A stretch of DNA of 64,000 bases from Gamarada debralockiae (lineage: Eukaryota > Ascomycota > Leotiomycetes > Helotiales > Hyphodiscaceae), in assembly GCA_002803225.1 (NCBI GenBank), contig NXFV01000681.1, positions 124,001 through 188,000 on the forward strand, written 5' to 3'. The position numbers were made by a program, and so were the translations under genes. Shown here in pieces: positions 33,049-45,864 of the stretch (positions are counted from its first letter, which is position 1; every line of letters starts with the position of its first letter). The notes beneath the pieces are model-generated. The model saw only the letters and a list, made by a program, of their open reading frames with translations. It was not told where the DNA came from and ran no database searches.

Positions 33049-36000
33049 CTATGATGTATATGCAAAGTTAGTCCCCCTGCATGCCAACCAAAAGTCCCTT
33101 ACAACCTGATTCGTTCCTCTCGCTCCTCTGAGACTACACCAGATCATCAGCACTTCCATTGCCAGAGTTTGGAGCGGGCATTCATACTTCATGACCTTCT
33201 GCAGAAATACCAATTTATCCTTTATAGTCACTTTATCACTGTCGAAGGCATCGCTGCGCAGTGCAGCATCAAGCCAACTCTTCGAGCGTATCTGCGCAAC
33301 CACAAGCTTTCTCAGCGGCTCGGATAGCTTATCCAGCTCGCTGCGTGATGCGTTGCCACCAATATTGTAGATCAGTGCTTTGGCAAGAAGTGGGCCTAGG
33401 TGTTGCAATGCACTGTTGATCGATTCTTGTAGAGGAGATTCTTGATTTGAAGCGGCGAGGAAGTCGCTCTATAGATCATTAATCAAGTGGGTGATACAAA
33501 GAAAAAGGTTACGAACCCAAAAGTCAGCCGCCGCAATTTTGGGGAGCGGGTCATTTCCTGTCAACGACTTGAGGGTGAACATGAAGAGGAATTCCAAGGA
33601 AGCGGGCGGCTGATGATTCAAAAGGACGTTGAGATGGGTCGGGATGATTCGGTGCAGGAGGTCGATACTGTTCTGAGCGATTTCTGGGTCGTTGTGAGGC
33701 TCTATGGGCTCATCAGTTCTGTTTTGCTAGTAGGGTCCTCGGCTAACTTACCCCCTAAAGTCTGGAGAAGATGGGTGATCCATTTCAATAAAGCATCAAT
33801 GACCTCATCCACGCCAGCAACCGATTTGTTGGAGCTGAGGAGTGAACAAGCAGTGCTAATGACAAGCCCGAGTCGAGGTGATTGGAAGTCGGCCTTCATC
33901 AAGAATTGAGCTACGACGCTTGGGGGAAACACAAAGGGACCACTCCGCTCAACGAATCCAGCTCGGTAGACAGAGCAGAAAGCCTCTACTATGTCACCCT
34001 GGTTGCGGAAGGCATCATATATTCTGGTTATCATGGCTATGATGCGCTGTTGAATGATGGAGCCTTTACCAGCAACCCAGAAAGTAGTTATCTTCTTCTC
34101 GAGGTCAACGGGATGGTCAGTTGGCACTTGAAGTCCCTTCGCCACACCCTCAAGACATCTCAGTGCTGTTACTCCAAGTCCGGAAGCTGTTTTGTAGTCG
34201 TTCCCAGAAACACCGGAAGGATTCATAGATGCCGTGTTCGACGTTACTTCGGTGGATGACGAGAGGAGACGGAGACATTGCTCAATATCGACTTCAATAA
34301 AATATAAGAGCTGCTCCAAGGGCGCGACTTGGGACTCTTCGTCTGGTATAGCTTGAATGATGGACGCAATACTTTCAATGGTTGCCTCCTTGGCACGACT
34401 GTCTAATGATGAGTGAGCCATGTTACTGAACTGCCGCAGAAATGCGCCCAATTCTGGGATGAGAATAGTTCGGCAGTCTCCACAAAGCTGGACAATCATC
34501 TCAGATGCAGACTTGGCCAAGGCTGGAGAGCTAATGGCGCTGAATGCAAGATTGAGTGCCTTTGGTAGATTATCCGTATGTGTAGCAAACCACCCCGCGT
34601 ACCCACGGACAAGAACAAGGAAGGCCTGCAAGGCTCGAGGGGGTATTTCGGTAGTCGGAGCTGAAAAGAGTTCGAATAGCGCGGGACTGAAGACTCTATC
34701 CAAATAAGCATCGCGCTCAGGATGCTCCCATATGCAATCAGAGAAGTTGGCCAAGCAGTCCAATGATACCTCGAGCTCGACCCAGTTTCCCGTGCTCATT
34801 GATTGATGCGCCAGGTCAATGAAGACCGAGAGAATTGGTATACCTGTGACTATATAGAGATTTTCTATTAAATCTGCCACGTCTCTTCGAGCATCTTTGA
34901 AACCCGTCCGATCCACCGAATCCCAGGAGTTGAACTCTGCGGAGGGAGGAAATTGCATTTTGCGCCAGCAGTTATGAACAGCTTGCATAACGTGTGCTAT
35001 TGCTGTTGGAAACCATGATGGATGTGCCGAATCTTCCGCTGAATAGGTAAAGTCGATCATGGTTTCCACAAATGTTTGCCAGAACTCCAGGGCCGGTACG
35101 AAGATCTTATCCTCCCTGACGGGATAACCCTCTGCACCAAGAAGGCCAACAAGGGCGGAGAGAAACTGGCGGCATTGGGGGTCTGTGTCAACCTTTTGAG
35201 CGAGGTCTTGTACAGTTGCATCACCGAATGCAATCATGAATTGGCCGAATTGTAAAGAGTCGAAGTCGAAGTCTCCACCAACTAATCGCTGATATCGTTC
35301 TTGTGCCCAGGGGCTATTGAAGAGGGAGTACAGAAGGGTGAAGTCTTCCTTATGGAGGAATTTCGAATAGTTACCAAGAACGTCTGAAATTAATTCTATT
35401 GCAATTTCGTACAGACTTTCATCCACAAGGCACATAATTGCGGACTTTGTCAGTGTCCGTAGAGGGTCAAGAACAATCTCGTCGTCAATAAATGCACGAT
35501 GCGAATAGGACACGCATGCCTAGAATGTCAGCCTCCTTCGAACAGGGATTACAGCTGACACGAACCTGAAAGCATCTCATTGCTTCCTGGCGTGCCTTCA
35601 CGTCCAGTTGCACAGCTGGAGGATCGCTTGAGATGTACTTTTCAATCAGGGGGACAATATCAGTAACATTTGGTACAACTCTTCGATGGAACTTGTGCCT
35701 GGTGCAGTCGTCAGCGTAAAATGGTAGCGAGGGGGAAGTGGATTCACTCAACTGCTTCATGGAGCTCGAGTCGGTCTTTCCAACTTCGTCAACAAGAGTG
35801 GCTGCAAACCAAAATATAACTATTGCCTTGTCGTGTGATAGACCTTCAATGAGAATTGGGGTATCGGGAGCTTCTGCCAGTGACTGGTAAGGCACTGCCT
35901 GATTTTTACAGAAGCAGTAGAGTAAGTGTCTGACACATCTTGTCCAGGACATAGAAAACTGGAGGAAATAAGCAACAAGAGTTGAGCACAACTTTCTCAC

Positions 36001-36546
36001 GACAAGTGTGCCTTCTCCATTTTCAAGACATCGAATCAACCAACCAATGAGATTCTGAAGCAGAGCTTGAGCATCATCGTCGTTGAGAGACTTCCTGTAG
36101 TATTTTAATTGGCTTGAAATCACTGGGTACAGAGATAACTTACGAATCAGTGTTCAGCTTGACGATGTAAGTCAGTGCACCAAAGAATCTGACGCTTTCC
36201 GCTTTGTTTCCAAGGAGGCTATTGGCTAACTGCCATCCCTCCGAAGATCGCTGAAGCTTTTGCAAAGTCTCCTGAGTCTTGACGACCTTTTCCGGGGCTC
36301 CAGGTTGGTACAGCTGAAGAATGAGCTATGAAAGGTCAGTCAAGGTGGCCCAGAAAGAGCCAGACCACTGAACCCATGAAAAGACGCCGTAACAGGCGTG
36401 ACACGACTTTCGCGGGGAGACAGCAAATGCATGACGAGTGGGTAACAGATTAAAATTCGGGCAACCCCATCCCGCCCAAGAGCTCAACTTACCGATTCAA
36501 CTTCTTCAAGAGAAGTGGGCAGTTGCCCGTTATCCAAATTCTCCAT
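33049..36546 (-). CDS. Karyopherin beta, importin-13/Kap122 (Pdr6)-like
   Basis: Nuclear transport receptor of the importin-beta superfamily. The model starts MENLDNGQLPTSLEEVES and continues through an HEAT-repeat-like helical protein of roughly 1000 residues over several exons. The main exon 35513-33702 is 603 residues, with blocks such as ALEFWQTFVETM, HPERDAYLDRVFSPALFEL, KSASEMIVQLCGDC and YDAFRNQGDIVEAFCSVYRAGF. These match the order seen in importin-13/Kap122 proteins, which move cargo such as TFIIA or ubiquitin-conjugating enzymes. The last exon either reads to TAG 33049 or splices near 33110 to a slightly shorter end. The cargo here is unknown. Confidence 0.8.
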
Positions 36547-37066
36547 GGTTGCGAGTTTTGATGAGTCGAGCGAAATCAGGAGATGAAGCGAATGCTGGCT
36601 GTAGAGCGAAGAACCGTGTAGGCAGCAAGTCAAGACATAACTGTTGTACTTGAAAAATTAAAAAGGCTACTGTTGCAGCGGTAAATGTGGTTCAAAGTTC
36701 ATCTCGAACATCTCATGGAATTATGAGCAAACAAAAGGTCGGAAGTCTCCAAAAACTTCCAGAACATGCAGGGCTACGGTTCTTGCCTGAGGCTAAACAA
36801 AAATCGCAGCTCGGGCCTACTAAGCCGACATGAGCCCTTTATCAATATCGGGTTGATATCGTGTGCTCCAGTACCCAACGCTCGTCCTTTGCTTTTTTTT
36901 GTAAAAAGCAACGTGGAGCTAGTAAGTCTTTCCAATTCTTTAACTCTTGGAACTTGGAAGCTAACGTTTGCTTGAAGGATCTCTCTTCCGTTCCTTCATC
37001 ACACTCTTCTGCCCTTTCCCGACTCTTCAAGTTGGCCAGCGGCCTTAGTAACAATTGCGCCAATCA

Positions 37067-39230
37067 ATGCGATACACTCGATCTCTAAGATCTATAGGGA
37101 AAGTCTTCACCGGCAGTCGACCTTCAATCCTCAATCAATTCCGGCCTCGAACCCTCCAAATCTGCATTCGCTATAACTCAAGTGCCGGGGGAAGCACACG
37201 CACAGGCACGTCGCACGAAGGATCTCCCCGCACGAAGGCCACTGCTGATATACTCGCAGATCAAGACATGGAGACGGTAGACACGACTGAACGCCTTACC
37301 CGGCTCAGGGAACTCATGAAGGAGCACAAGGTCGACATCTACAGTATGTAAGTGATCGACATCCCACTATTCAACAACTTCTAACACATGATCTAGTTGT
37401 TCCTTCTGAAGACAGCCACTCCTCCGAATACATCGCACCATGTGACGCAAGAAGAGAGTTTATATCTGGATTTTCTGGTTCTGCAGGATGTGCAGTTATC
37501 ACACACGAAAAGGCAGCCCTGGCCACGGACGGCCGATACTTCAATCAAGCTGCGAAACAGCTGGATAGCAACTGGCTTTTGCTGAAGCAAGGTCTGCAGG
37601 ATGTACCAACATGGCAAGAATGGTCCGCGGAGCAGTCAGAGGGAGGGAAGATTGTTGGTGTGGACCCGACAGTCATCTCTGCGCCTGATGCACGGAAATT
37701 GGCCGAGAAGATCAAGAAGCGAGGGGGACACGAATTGGCGGCAGTCGAGGAGAACCTCGTGGACATAATTTGGGGAGAAAGCCGCCCGCCTAAGCCCAGT
37801 GAACCGGTGAAGGTGCTTGCCAAGCAATTTTCTGGAAAGGATGTGAAGACTAAACTCGAAGAACTTAGGAAAGAGTTGGAGAAGAAGAAGAGTTCTGGCT
37901 TCATTGTGTCGATGCTGGATGAGATTGCATGGCTATTCAACATGCGTGGAAACGATATTCCTTACAACCCGGTTTTCTTCTCCTACGCCACTATCACACC
38001 TACTACCGCCACCCTTTATGTTGATTCAACCAAGCTGGACCCGGATTGTGAAGCCCATCTCTCAGAGAATGGAGTTTCCGTTCGGCCATACGAGAAGATC
38101 TTCGCAGACACCGAAGTATTGGGCCAATCACTGGAAACTGCCAACAGCGATGGGCCTGCGGAAGCCAAGATCAAGAAGTTCCTAGTATCGACCAAGACCT
38201 CATGGGCATTGAAGAGATCCTTAGGAGGAGAGGCCAAAGTTGAGGAGATCCGAAGTCCCATTGGTGATGCCAAAGCTGTTAAAAACGAGACTGAACTAGA
38301 AGGGATGAGAGCTTGTCATATCAGAGATGGAGCCGCTCTGATCGAGTACTTCTCTTGGCTGGAGCATCAGCTTACAGTGGAGAAGGCGGAGCTCGACGAA
38401 GTTACAGCCGCTGACAAGCTTGAAGAGATGCGATCGAAACGCAAACATTTTGTTGGACTGTCATTCGATACTATTTCCTCAACTGGGGCGAACGCTGCTG
38501 TAATTCATTACAAGCCCGAGCGCGGGAACTGCTCAATCATCGATCCAAAGGCAGTGTATCTGTGTGACTCCGGAGCCCAGTACTTTGACGGTACTACTGA
38601 CACAACTCGCACCCTGCATTTTGGAGAGCCCACGGAAATGGAGAGGAAAGCCTACACTCTCGTGCTGAAAGGAAACATTGCTTTGGACATTGCTATTTTC
38701 CCCAAGGGGACCAGCGGCTTTGCTCTCGATACCTTGGCGAGACAATTCTTATGGGTAAGCTAAACTCATCATTCACCCTCCCTTCATCACTAACATTTAA
38801 ACAGGAAGAAGGACTAGACTACCGCCACGGCACAGGCCACGGCGTAGGATCCTACCTAAACGTGCACGAAGGCCCCATCGGCATCGGCACCCGCATCCAA
38901 TATTCTGAAGTGCCTTTGGCCCCAGGAAATGTGATCTCCGACGAGCCTGGCTACTACGAAGATGGATCATTCGGCATCCGCATTGAGAACATCGTCATGG
39001 TGAAAGAGGTAGAAACGAAGCACAAGTTTGGGGACAAGCCCTATCTTGGTTTCGAGCATGTTACGATGGTGCCTTATTGCCAGAAATTGATTGATGAGAA
39101 TCTGTTGACGAGGAGGGAGAAACATTGGTTGAATGAATATCATGCTGATATTTATGCTAAGACGAAGGACTATTTTGAGGCGGGAAGTGTGGCGATGAAG
39201 TGGTTGGAGAGGGAGACTACTCCTATCTAA
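37067..39230 (+). CDS. ampp: Xaa-Pro aminopeptidase P (metallopeptidase M24B)
   Basis: Releases N-terminal residues from Xaa-Pro peptides, using two metal ions. Exons 37067-37343, 37397-38754 and 38805-39230 join in phase. Creatinase-like N domains are followed by the pita-bread catalytic domain with metal ligands in [18 protein letters not shown], the [17 protein letters not shown] block, [11 protein letters not shown] and FGIRIENI. The long basic, Ser/Arg-rich leader ([16 protein letters not shown]...) looks like a mitochondrial presequence. Start and 5' region are divergent from the karyopherin gene (520 bp apart). Confidence 0.94.
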
Positions 39231-39367
39231 TAGTTTCCTCAGCGCCAGCGAAGGACTGTGAGGACTCGAATGGTATGAAATTTGAGAGATGATGAACGAC
39301 AGCGGAGGCACGAATATCATGACACGACAGCGTAAAAATATAGCTTTTGGTATCTCTATTAAAGCGT

Positions 39368-39960
39368 CTAGAATCGCATGAAAGCAGCCATAGCGAAGGT
39401 CGTCCCAAATGATAACTTAAACGCTACATTATCTTGAACCGCAGATCTTAAATCGACGCTCGTGAAGTATTTTTGCAATCGATTGTAGGGGATGATGTGA
39501 ATGCCGTAACTTTGTGCCCACTGCCTCCCAATCAATTGATCAGTCCTGAAGTTGATTGAGGAAAGGGAAGGAGGAAGATACGAACCTGAACGCCCACAAC
39601 CAATAATCCCAGTATCAACGCCAATGATCTCGAAAACGTAGAGACCACCAAGCCTGCGCATAAACCTACGCCAAAGGCGCAAATCAGTTCCATCCAACCT
39701 TCCATCCATCTCAATATTGGGTAATTGCGCTCACCAATAATACTCCCACTACTTATCTGCCTCACCGCGCCCGGATTCAATCCCCCATTCCTCGCCACCG
39801 GCGTTTTCGCATTCTCTCGGTACGGATCGCCAGAAAGCACAGGCCTGGAATCCAGACGGGTGGGTCGTTGTTGAATATGGAAAGCTGTGAACATTGATAC
39901 GCCAAGGCCTAGTCCTAGGGTTTGAGGATGGAGTGGGCGGAGAAGGAGGCGGGACGCCAT
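39368..39960 (-). CDS. FUN14-family mitochondrial membrane protein
   Basis: A Ser/Arg-rich start (MASRLLLRPLHPQTLGLGLG) is followed, after splicing, by GLCAGLVVSTFSRSLALILG, the FUN14 core helix. A further exon gives WAQSYGIHIIPYNRLQKYF, and the protein ends FGTTFAMAAFMRF at TAG 39368. Two introns (about 39741-39664 and 39595-39528) keep the frame. FUN14 proteins sit in the outer mitochondrial membrane; the animal relative FUNDC1 is a mitophagy receptor, but this function is not shown for fungal members. Tail-to-tail with the aminopeptidase P gene. Confidence 0.8.
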
Positions 39961-40674
39961 TTTGGGTGTTGTTTTGGCTGAAGAACCGGTATTCGGGAAG
40001 AATAAGATGTACGAGGTTTGGATGAGATAGGGGTTGCTTTGGGGTCATGAAGTCATGTGCATTGAGGCTCGCGGTGGTGTTCTCAAGGTGAATTGTCGAT
40101 TTGAGCAACCAATCAGTGACATCATTCAACATATGCTTCTTTCACTACGCACGGGCGTCAATTTCCCCAGACTTTCATTTCCGCGCATTTCACTCGGCTT
40201 GCTCGGGTTGGAGGCGGCTTAACAATGATATTTCTTGGAGGGGCGAATACAACGCGCCGTAGAATTTTAGTTCTGGGTGTCCGACTTCGGGATTTATTGA
40301 AGTCTGTGTCGAAAATTTGATAATATTAAGTAAATCAGGATATAGGGCAAGTCACATGCTATACTAGGAGGCCAATTATGACCAAAATATTGGTAACATG
40401 TAGGTGAAATCCGGTCTTCCGGTCATCATCAAAAGGGCGTTGATAAACGGCGGCCCTTGCAGACTCGAGGATGATTGATAGATAGAGCCAATCGATAAGC
40501 CCGAATTCGGCGTCTGCCACATTTTTTTTCCTTAGAGCACCAAGCTGTTAAGACTCACCACTTATCCACCCATATTGTACTTCTTCAATCCTCGACATAT
40601 CTTGAGCAATTCCCCCATATTTCCCGTTCATCAATCTTACTCCTCCATTGCAAATGATCAACGATCACAACAGA
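39961..40674. other. Divergent intergenic region, 0.7 kb
   Basis: Upstream of both the FUN14 and pdx1 genes. No gene seen. A pyrimidine-rich leader precedes the pdx1 ATG. Confidence 0.5.
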
Positions 40675-41719
40675 ATGGCAACTGAACTCCCCACTACCAC
40701 CAATGGCAGTGCCCAGAACGGCAATGTTGATGAGTCCTTCACCCAAAAGGCTGGATTGGCACGGATGTTGAAAGGGGGTGTCATCATGGACGTTGTCAAT
40801 GCTGAACAGGTCCGGAATCCCCTCCAAATTGAAAGGCAATGACTCACGCCACCACAGGCAAGAATAGCAGAAGAAGCCGGCGCAGTAGCCGTCATGGCCT
40901 TGGAGCGTGTGCCAGCAGATATCCGGGCTCAAGGAGGAGTAGCACGCATGTCAGACCCCAAGATGATCAAAGAGATCATGGCCACTGTCACAATTCCCGT
41001 GATGGCCAAGGCGAGAATTGGACATTTTGTTGAATGCCAGGTAAATCCCCAATTGCACCCCACCCCCCACCAAAACTTACTGTTATATACTGATATGAGT
41101 GGCACAGATCCTTGAGGCGATTGGCGTAGACTACATCGACGAATCCGAAGTCCTCACACCCGCCGACCATGCCCACCACGTCGAAAAGCACCCCTTCGCC
41201 ATCCCCTTCGTCTGCGGCTGCCGAAACCTAGGCGAAGCCCTCCGTCGCATCAGCGAAGGCGCCGCCATGATCCGCACAAAAGGCGAAGCAGGAACCGGAG
41301 ACGTGATCGAAGCCGTCCGACACATGCGTACCGTGACCGCCGAAATCAAGCGTGCGGGTTCCATGAGCGACGCAGAGCTGAGAATATTGGCGAAGGATAT
41401 CCAGGCTCCGTATGAGCTGCTTAGGGAGACTGCGAAGTTGGGAAGATTGCCTGTTGTTAACTTTGCTGCGGGTGGAATTGCTACGCCTGCGGATGCGGCG
41501 CTGATGATGCAGTTGGGTTGCGATGGTGTTTTCGTTGGAAGTGGAATCTTCAAGTCGGGGGATGCGGCGAAGAGAGCGAAGGCTATTGTGCAAGCCGTTA
41601 CGCACTACAATGATGCGACGTTGTTGGCTGCTGTCAGTGAGGACTTGGGAGAGGCAATGGTGGGCTTGAACGTCAGCACAATGGATCCGTCAGAGAAGAT
41701 GCAGGGACGTGGATGGTAA
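40675..41719 (+). CDS. pdx1: Pyridoxal 5'-phosphate synthase, Pdx1/Snz subunit
   Basis: Builds vitamin B6 (PLP) from ribose 5-phosphate, glyceraldehyde 3-phosphate and ammonia from Pdx2/Sno. The (beta/alpha)8 barrel blocks are all present: [21 protein letters not shown] cut short, [106 protein letters not shown]. Active-site lysines lie in [10 protein letters not shown] and IRTKGEAG. Two introns follow GAACAG (about 40809) and TGCCAG (about 41041). The ATG at 40675 is chosen; an in-frame ATG at 40654 would add seven residues. Confidence 0.96.
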
Positions 41720-42176
41720 TGGGATGAAGGAATTGCATATCTGGGTTGGCGCTTTTCCGTAAAAGGTCTTTAGAAATTTGACAATGGCATGGAATTGGAC
41801 GTTCGAAATTAGATTGATGCTCCCCAAACTTCTGGAAAGGAGGGTGGGTGTATGAATGAAATGGCACGAGCAAAATAGAATGAACACCTTGACGGAAAGA
41901 AGCGAGTTTGGACGAAGTGGGAAGGCTTCCAAGGAAAACCCGTCCCTCAATGGCCATAAGCAAGGAATTCAACTGCATTTGCCACACTTCTCCAACCTAT
42001 CAATCCTAAAACTGTTACCTGTCAAGCTGAAATAAGCTGTAGCTTCATGCGCGAGGACATCATCCAATTCTCTCCTCTACCAGCTCGTCTGTGAACCGCA
42101 GCGAGTCCAGACCCAAATACCCGCCACACTTCCACCTCCCTCCTCGATTCCTCCTCTGCAGAATGTTGAGGCCAGA
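41720..42176. other. Intergenic, 0.46 kb
   Basis: pdx1 3' flank and the leader of the SUN-like gene. Nothing else seen. Confidence 0.5.
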
Positions 42177-45100
42177 ATGCTATTTGCCTGCAATCGCAAA
42201 GTCGTGGCAGCAGCTGCGCTTCTGCTGTTCTGCATCGTCGATGCGAGTACGATAACTACGGCTCCGAAAGCTACCTCTACTTCCAATGCGGTTCCGGCGA
42301 CGTGCGAGTTTAGGACGATCAATTACATTACGGATTCTCTGCCGCAGCAATGCTTGAAGTCGTCTTGGAGCAATTCGAATGCTACGGCTTCTACGATAGC
42401 AGGGACGCAGGGGAATGCTACGGTGACGGAGGATGGACAATCTGAGGGGACGATAGTCCCTGGATCTGAGACATCGAGCCAGAATGATACGCAGAGTGCC
42501 GGAGGAAATGGTACCTTTCAAGAAAGTTCCGTCTGGAGTGAGGCAGCCTCGAGTACCTCCGATCTCCCTCCCACCGCGACAGAGACCACCGAAGAATCTG
42601 CCACCGATATTGAGAGCGGCGAGCTCAACGAAGCTTCGTTCCTATCCTTCGAAGATTGGAAGAAACAGACATTGGAGAAGGCAGGGCAAGCAAATGCAAA
42701 CATCGGAAACAAGAAGTCTGGAGGGAAGAGGGACTCAGAGAGCATTCAGAACAACCTAGATTCCCTTGGCGATGAAGGGGAGATTGAGCTTGATTTTGGT
42801 GCCTTTCGGAGTGGAGGCAGTGAAGGAGAGCAAGCTTCAGAAAGCAAGGAACCGGATGCCCAAGCCTCCGAGGATCTGGAAGGAACAGGGAGAAAGCAAT
42901 ACAGGAGCAAGGATGCGGGCATAACGTGCAAGGAACGCTTCTCATATGCTTCTTTCGATGCTGGGGCCACCATTCTCAAGACACACCCTGGAGCGAAGAA
43001 TTCGAAGGCTGTGTTGATTGAGAACAAGGACTCGTACATGCTTTCCGAATGTGCAGCTGAAAACAAGTTCTTGATCGTGGAGCTGTCGGAGGATATCTGG
43101 ATCGACACGGTAGTCCTTGCAAACTACGAATTTTTCTCGAGCATGATCAGAACCTTCCGTGTTAGTGTTAGCGACCGCTATCCCGTTAAGATGGAGAAGT
43201 GGAAAGACCTTGGAGTCTATGAAGCCCGAAACTCGAGAGATATTCAAGCTTTTCTCATTGAGAACCCGCAGATTTGGGCAAGATACCTGAGAATCGAATT
43301 CTTGAGCCATTATGGGAATGAGTATTATTGTCCTCTTTCCCTGCTTCGAGTGCACGGCACTCGGATGCTTGAGAGTTGGAAAGAGACCGAAGCAAGCGGT
43401 GACGACGATGATGCCGAGAGTGATGGCCAAGGAGAAGAACAATTTGTACCTGATGCTGTGGCCGAGGTCGTGCAGGAAGAGGAACGATTGAACGCCGAGC
43501 TTAAGGGAGCACAAGCTGCCATTGACGATATTGTGAAGACTGCCGCCTCGATCTCGGATCACGTAGAACCAGCTCTTACCTCGAGCCATCTCATAGATGT
43601 CAATCGTTCCCTTGAGGATGTCACCACGGAGCAAATGACTACGCCTTGGGTCAAACCCGAGACTGAAATTTTCTCCCCCGATATCCAGGAATTGGAGATC
43701 TGTCTTCCCTCAGATGCACCAGGACAACAACCTGTTGCAACTCTTGACACGGAGTCGGAAAGTAGCTCCACAGTTGAGTTGGATCCGGATAAGGTCACAG
43801 CTACAGGCCCTCCATCTGCGGGAAGTGTGGTCTCTCCACCACCCACTCCAGCTGCCACTTCGCAGTCCGATGATTCTAGCGCAGAGAGTTCTTCGCCTGA
43901 AGCATCCTCAGTTACCGTAGCATCCAACTTGACGAGTATCACTTCCTCTATTAAAGACTCCATATCCTCCGCTATGGCTTCGGCGGCCAACAGAACCTCC
44001 AGTGCTGCATCGGTAGCCTCTGCCATCACCAAGTCCCAAAACTCCACAATCTCCCAAAAGAATAAAACCTCCTCCACTCAATCAGCCACCTCGTCCCTCC
44101 CCACAATCCAAGAATCCTTCTTCAAAGCCGTCTCCCGCCGCCTCCAACTCCTGGAAACAAACTCCACCCTCTCCCTAAAATACATCGAAGAGCAATCCAA
44201 AATCCTGCGCGAGGCATTCACCAAAGTCGAGAAAAAGCAACTCCAAAAAACTACCACCTTCCTCGACACACTCAACTCCACAGTTCTCGACGAACTCCGC
44301 GGCTTCAGACAACAATACGACGAAATCTGGCAATCGACCATCATCTCCCTCGAAAGCCAAAGGGAAGAATCCCGTCGTGAGATCCTGGCTATCAGTACGC
44401 GGCTCACTATCCTAGCAGACGAGGTCGTTTTCCAGAAACGCATGTCGATCGTGCAATCCGTTCTCCTCCTCCTCTGTCTAGGCCTTGTGATCTTCTCGAG
44501 GGTATCAGTGGGAGGCCATCTCGATTTCCCCGCTATGCAAGCTCGAGCGCGAAATTTTGGCTTCCCTGTTTCGCTATTGGAAAGTCCGCCTGGGAGTCCT
44601 GAGTACCGCAGAACGGGTTCCATGAGGGAGGAGGGCCAGTGGCTTAGGCCTGGAGAACGCAGGCGGGGCGGATCTCCGATCTCGAGATCCAGGAGTAGAG
44701 AGGATGATGATTCGCCGCCTTCGCCAGTATCGTTTTACTCCCGCTCCGAGAACGCTCTTACACCTCCGTCGGGAGCAGATGACATGGCTGGATCGACGGG
44801 GAATCTCATGGACGAGCACTTAGAAGTTCCTGCCCAACACGATTCCCACGAATTCCCACAATCGAGCTCCTCTCCAGCTCACGATCTCTCCGAGGAGCAG
44901 TCCTTCTACTCCTCGCCTACAGTCCGCACACCGAAGAAGCGAAAGGCTTTTCTTCGCCAGCAATCCAGCCCGCCTCCGGATGACAGCTCTCCTCAAAATC
45001 CCGACTCCTCTCCTGATCAGAACCACACATGCGACCCCAACGAGCTCCCCGTCGAGTCAGCACCCATAGCTGACCGCTCACCGCCCTTACCATCTCCACC

Positions 45101-45185
45101 ACCAGAGATGGAGAGGGAGAAGGAAAGGCCCCACTTCAGCATTGCAAGGAAGCCTCTGCCAGCTTTGCCTACAGATGGGAATTGA
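42177..45185 (+). CDS. slp1: SUN-domain Slp1-like ER membrane protein
   Basis: A single-exon 1002-residue protein. Signal peptide MLFACNRKVVAAAALLLFCIV cut short is followed by a Ser/Thr-rich lumenal stretch with many N-glycosylation sequons. The SUN-like domain (about residues 250-410) has FSYASFDAGATILKTHPG, KDSYMLSECAAENKFLIVEL, WIDTVVLANYEFFSSMIRTF and LRIEFLSHYGNEYYCPLSLL. A long Ser-rich region and coiled-coil (about 660-760) lead to one membrane helix (SVLLLLCLGLVIFSRV). The C-terminal tail is cytosolic, Pro/Ser/Glu-rich. In yeast, Slp1 works with Emp65 to protect soluble ER proteins. Domain order fits this family. Confidence 0.88.
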   Translation: MLFACNRKVVAAAALLLFCIVDASTITTAPKATSTSNAVPATCEFRTINYITDSLPQQCLKSSWSNSNATASTIAGTQGNATVTEDGQSEGTIVPGSETSSQNDTQSAGGNGTFQESSVWSEAASSTSDLPPTATETTEESATDIESGELNEASFLSFEDWKKQTLEKAGQANANIGNKKSGGKRDSESIQNNLDSLGDEGEIELDFGAFRSGGSEGEQASESKEPDAQASEDLEGTGRKQYRSKDAGITCKERFSYASFDAGATILKTHPGAKNSKAVLIENKDSYMLSECAAENKFLIVELSEDIWIDTVVLANYEFFSSMIRTFRVSVSDRYPVKMEKWKDLGVYEARNSRDIQAFLIENPQIWARYLRIEFLSHYGNEYYCPLSLLRVHGTRMLESWKETEASGDDDDAESDGQGEEQFVPDAVAEVVQEEERLNAELKGAQAAIDDIVKTAASISDHVEPALTSSHLIDVNRSLEDVTTEQMTTPWVKPETEIFSPDIQELEICLPSDAPGQQPVATLDTESESSSTVELDPDKVTATGPPSAGSVVSPPPTPAATSQSDDSSAESSSPEASSVTVASNLTSITSSIKDSISSAMASAANRTSSAASVASAITKSQNSTISQKNKTSSTQSATSSLPTIQESFFKAVSRRLQLLETNSTLSLKYIEEQSKILREAFTKVEKKQLQKTTTFLDTLNSTVLDELRGFRQQYDEIWQSTIISLESQREESRREILAISTRLTILADEVVFQKRMSIVQSVLLLLCLGLVIFSRVSVGGHLDFPAMQARARNFGFPVSLLESPPGSPEYRRTGSMREEGQWLRPGERRRGGSPISRSRSREDDDSPPSPVSFYSRSENALTPPSGADDMAGSTGNLMDEHLEVPAQHDSHEFPQSSSSPAHDLSEEQSFYSSPTVRTPKKRKAFLRQQSSPPPDDSSPQNPDSSPDQNHTCDPNELPVESAPIADRSPPLPSPPPEMEREKERPHFSIARKPLPALPTDGN

Positions 45186-45864
45186 TGATTTGCATGAGTC
45201 TTGAAGCTTTGTACACGATTAGCGTGGAGTTCAGGTGGTTTGGTTTCAGGTAGCATATGAAAGCGAATATGAAATCTGTTCTTGCATCATTGTTCCTATT
45301 TTGATGTGATGAGTATTTTGTGAACGGTTGTAAGCTCGGGCCTAGATGCTAATCGCAGGGCCTTAACCAGACTTGTTCCTTCAATGACGTTTTCGGACAT
45401 CACATTGGTTCCACGGCAAACTCGCAAAATGCTGGCAAGATATTAGTCCAATTTCTCGTTGGGTCTTCATCGGATTCTTCTTTCGCATTGTGCTTTTTGG
45501 ATATCACGATGATTCAAGACTTCAAGTGCGTCGCCTGAATTGTTTTCTATGTAAAAGCATCGCATTGTCTATGAACAAATTTCCTTCGATCCAAGGATCG
45601 CCAAACTGTTTCTAGGTACTGTAAGGCAAAAGGAGCATTAAGCCATAGCAAATCGCGTGGTGTAATGTGAAATGTGTAAAGCAAAGAATCGTGTGAAGAG
45701 CGCCTATCAAGATCGTCCAATCTGCATCAAAAAAGCAATCTGTCCGCTGGTAATCCGACCATGACTTTGGAAATGTGACCCGACACAAAGAACTTTCGCT
45801 GGCAGAAACCCAATGTTCGCTGCCCAAAATGGTGAAAAAACTTGCGGGAATGATTGACCTTAGA
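45186..45864. other. Intergenic between convergent genes, 0.68 kb
   Basis: 3' flanks of the slp1-like and Mei2-like genes. No gene recognised. Confidence 0.5.
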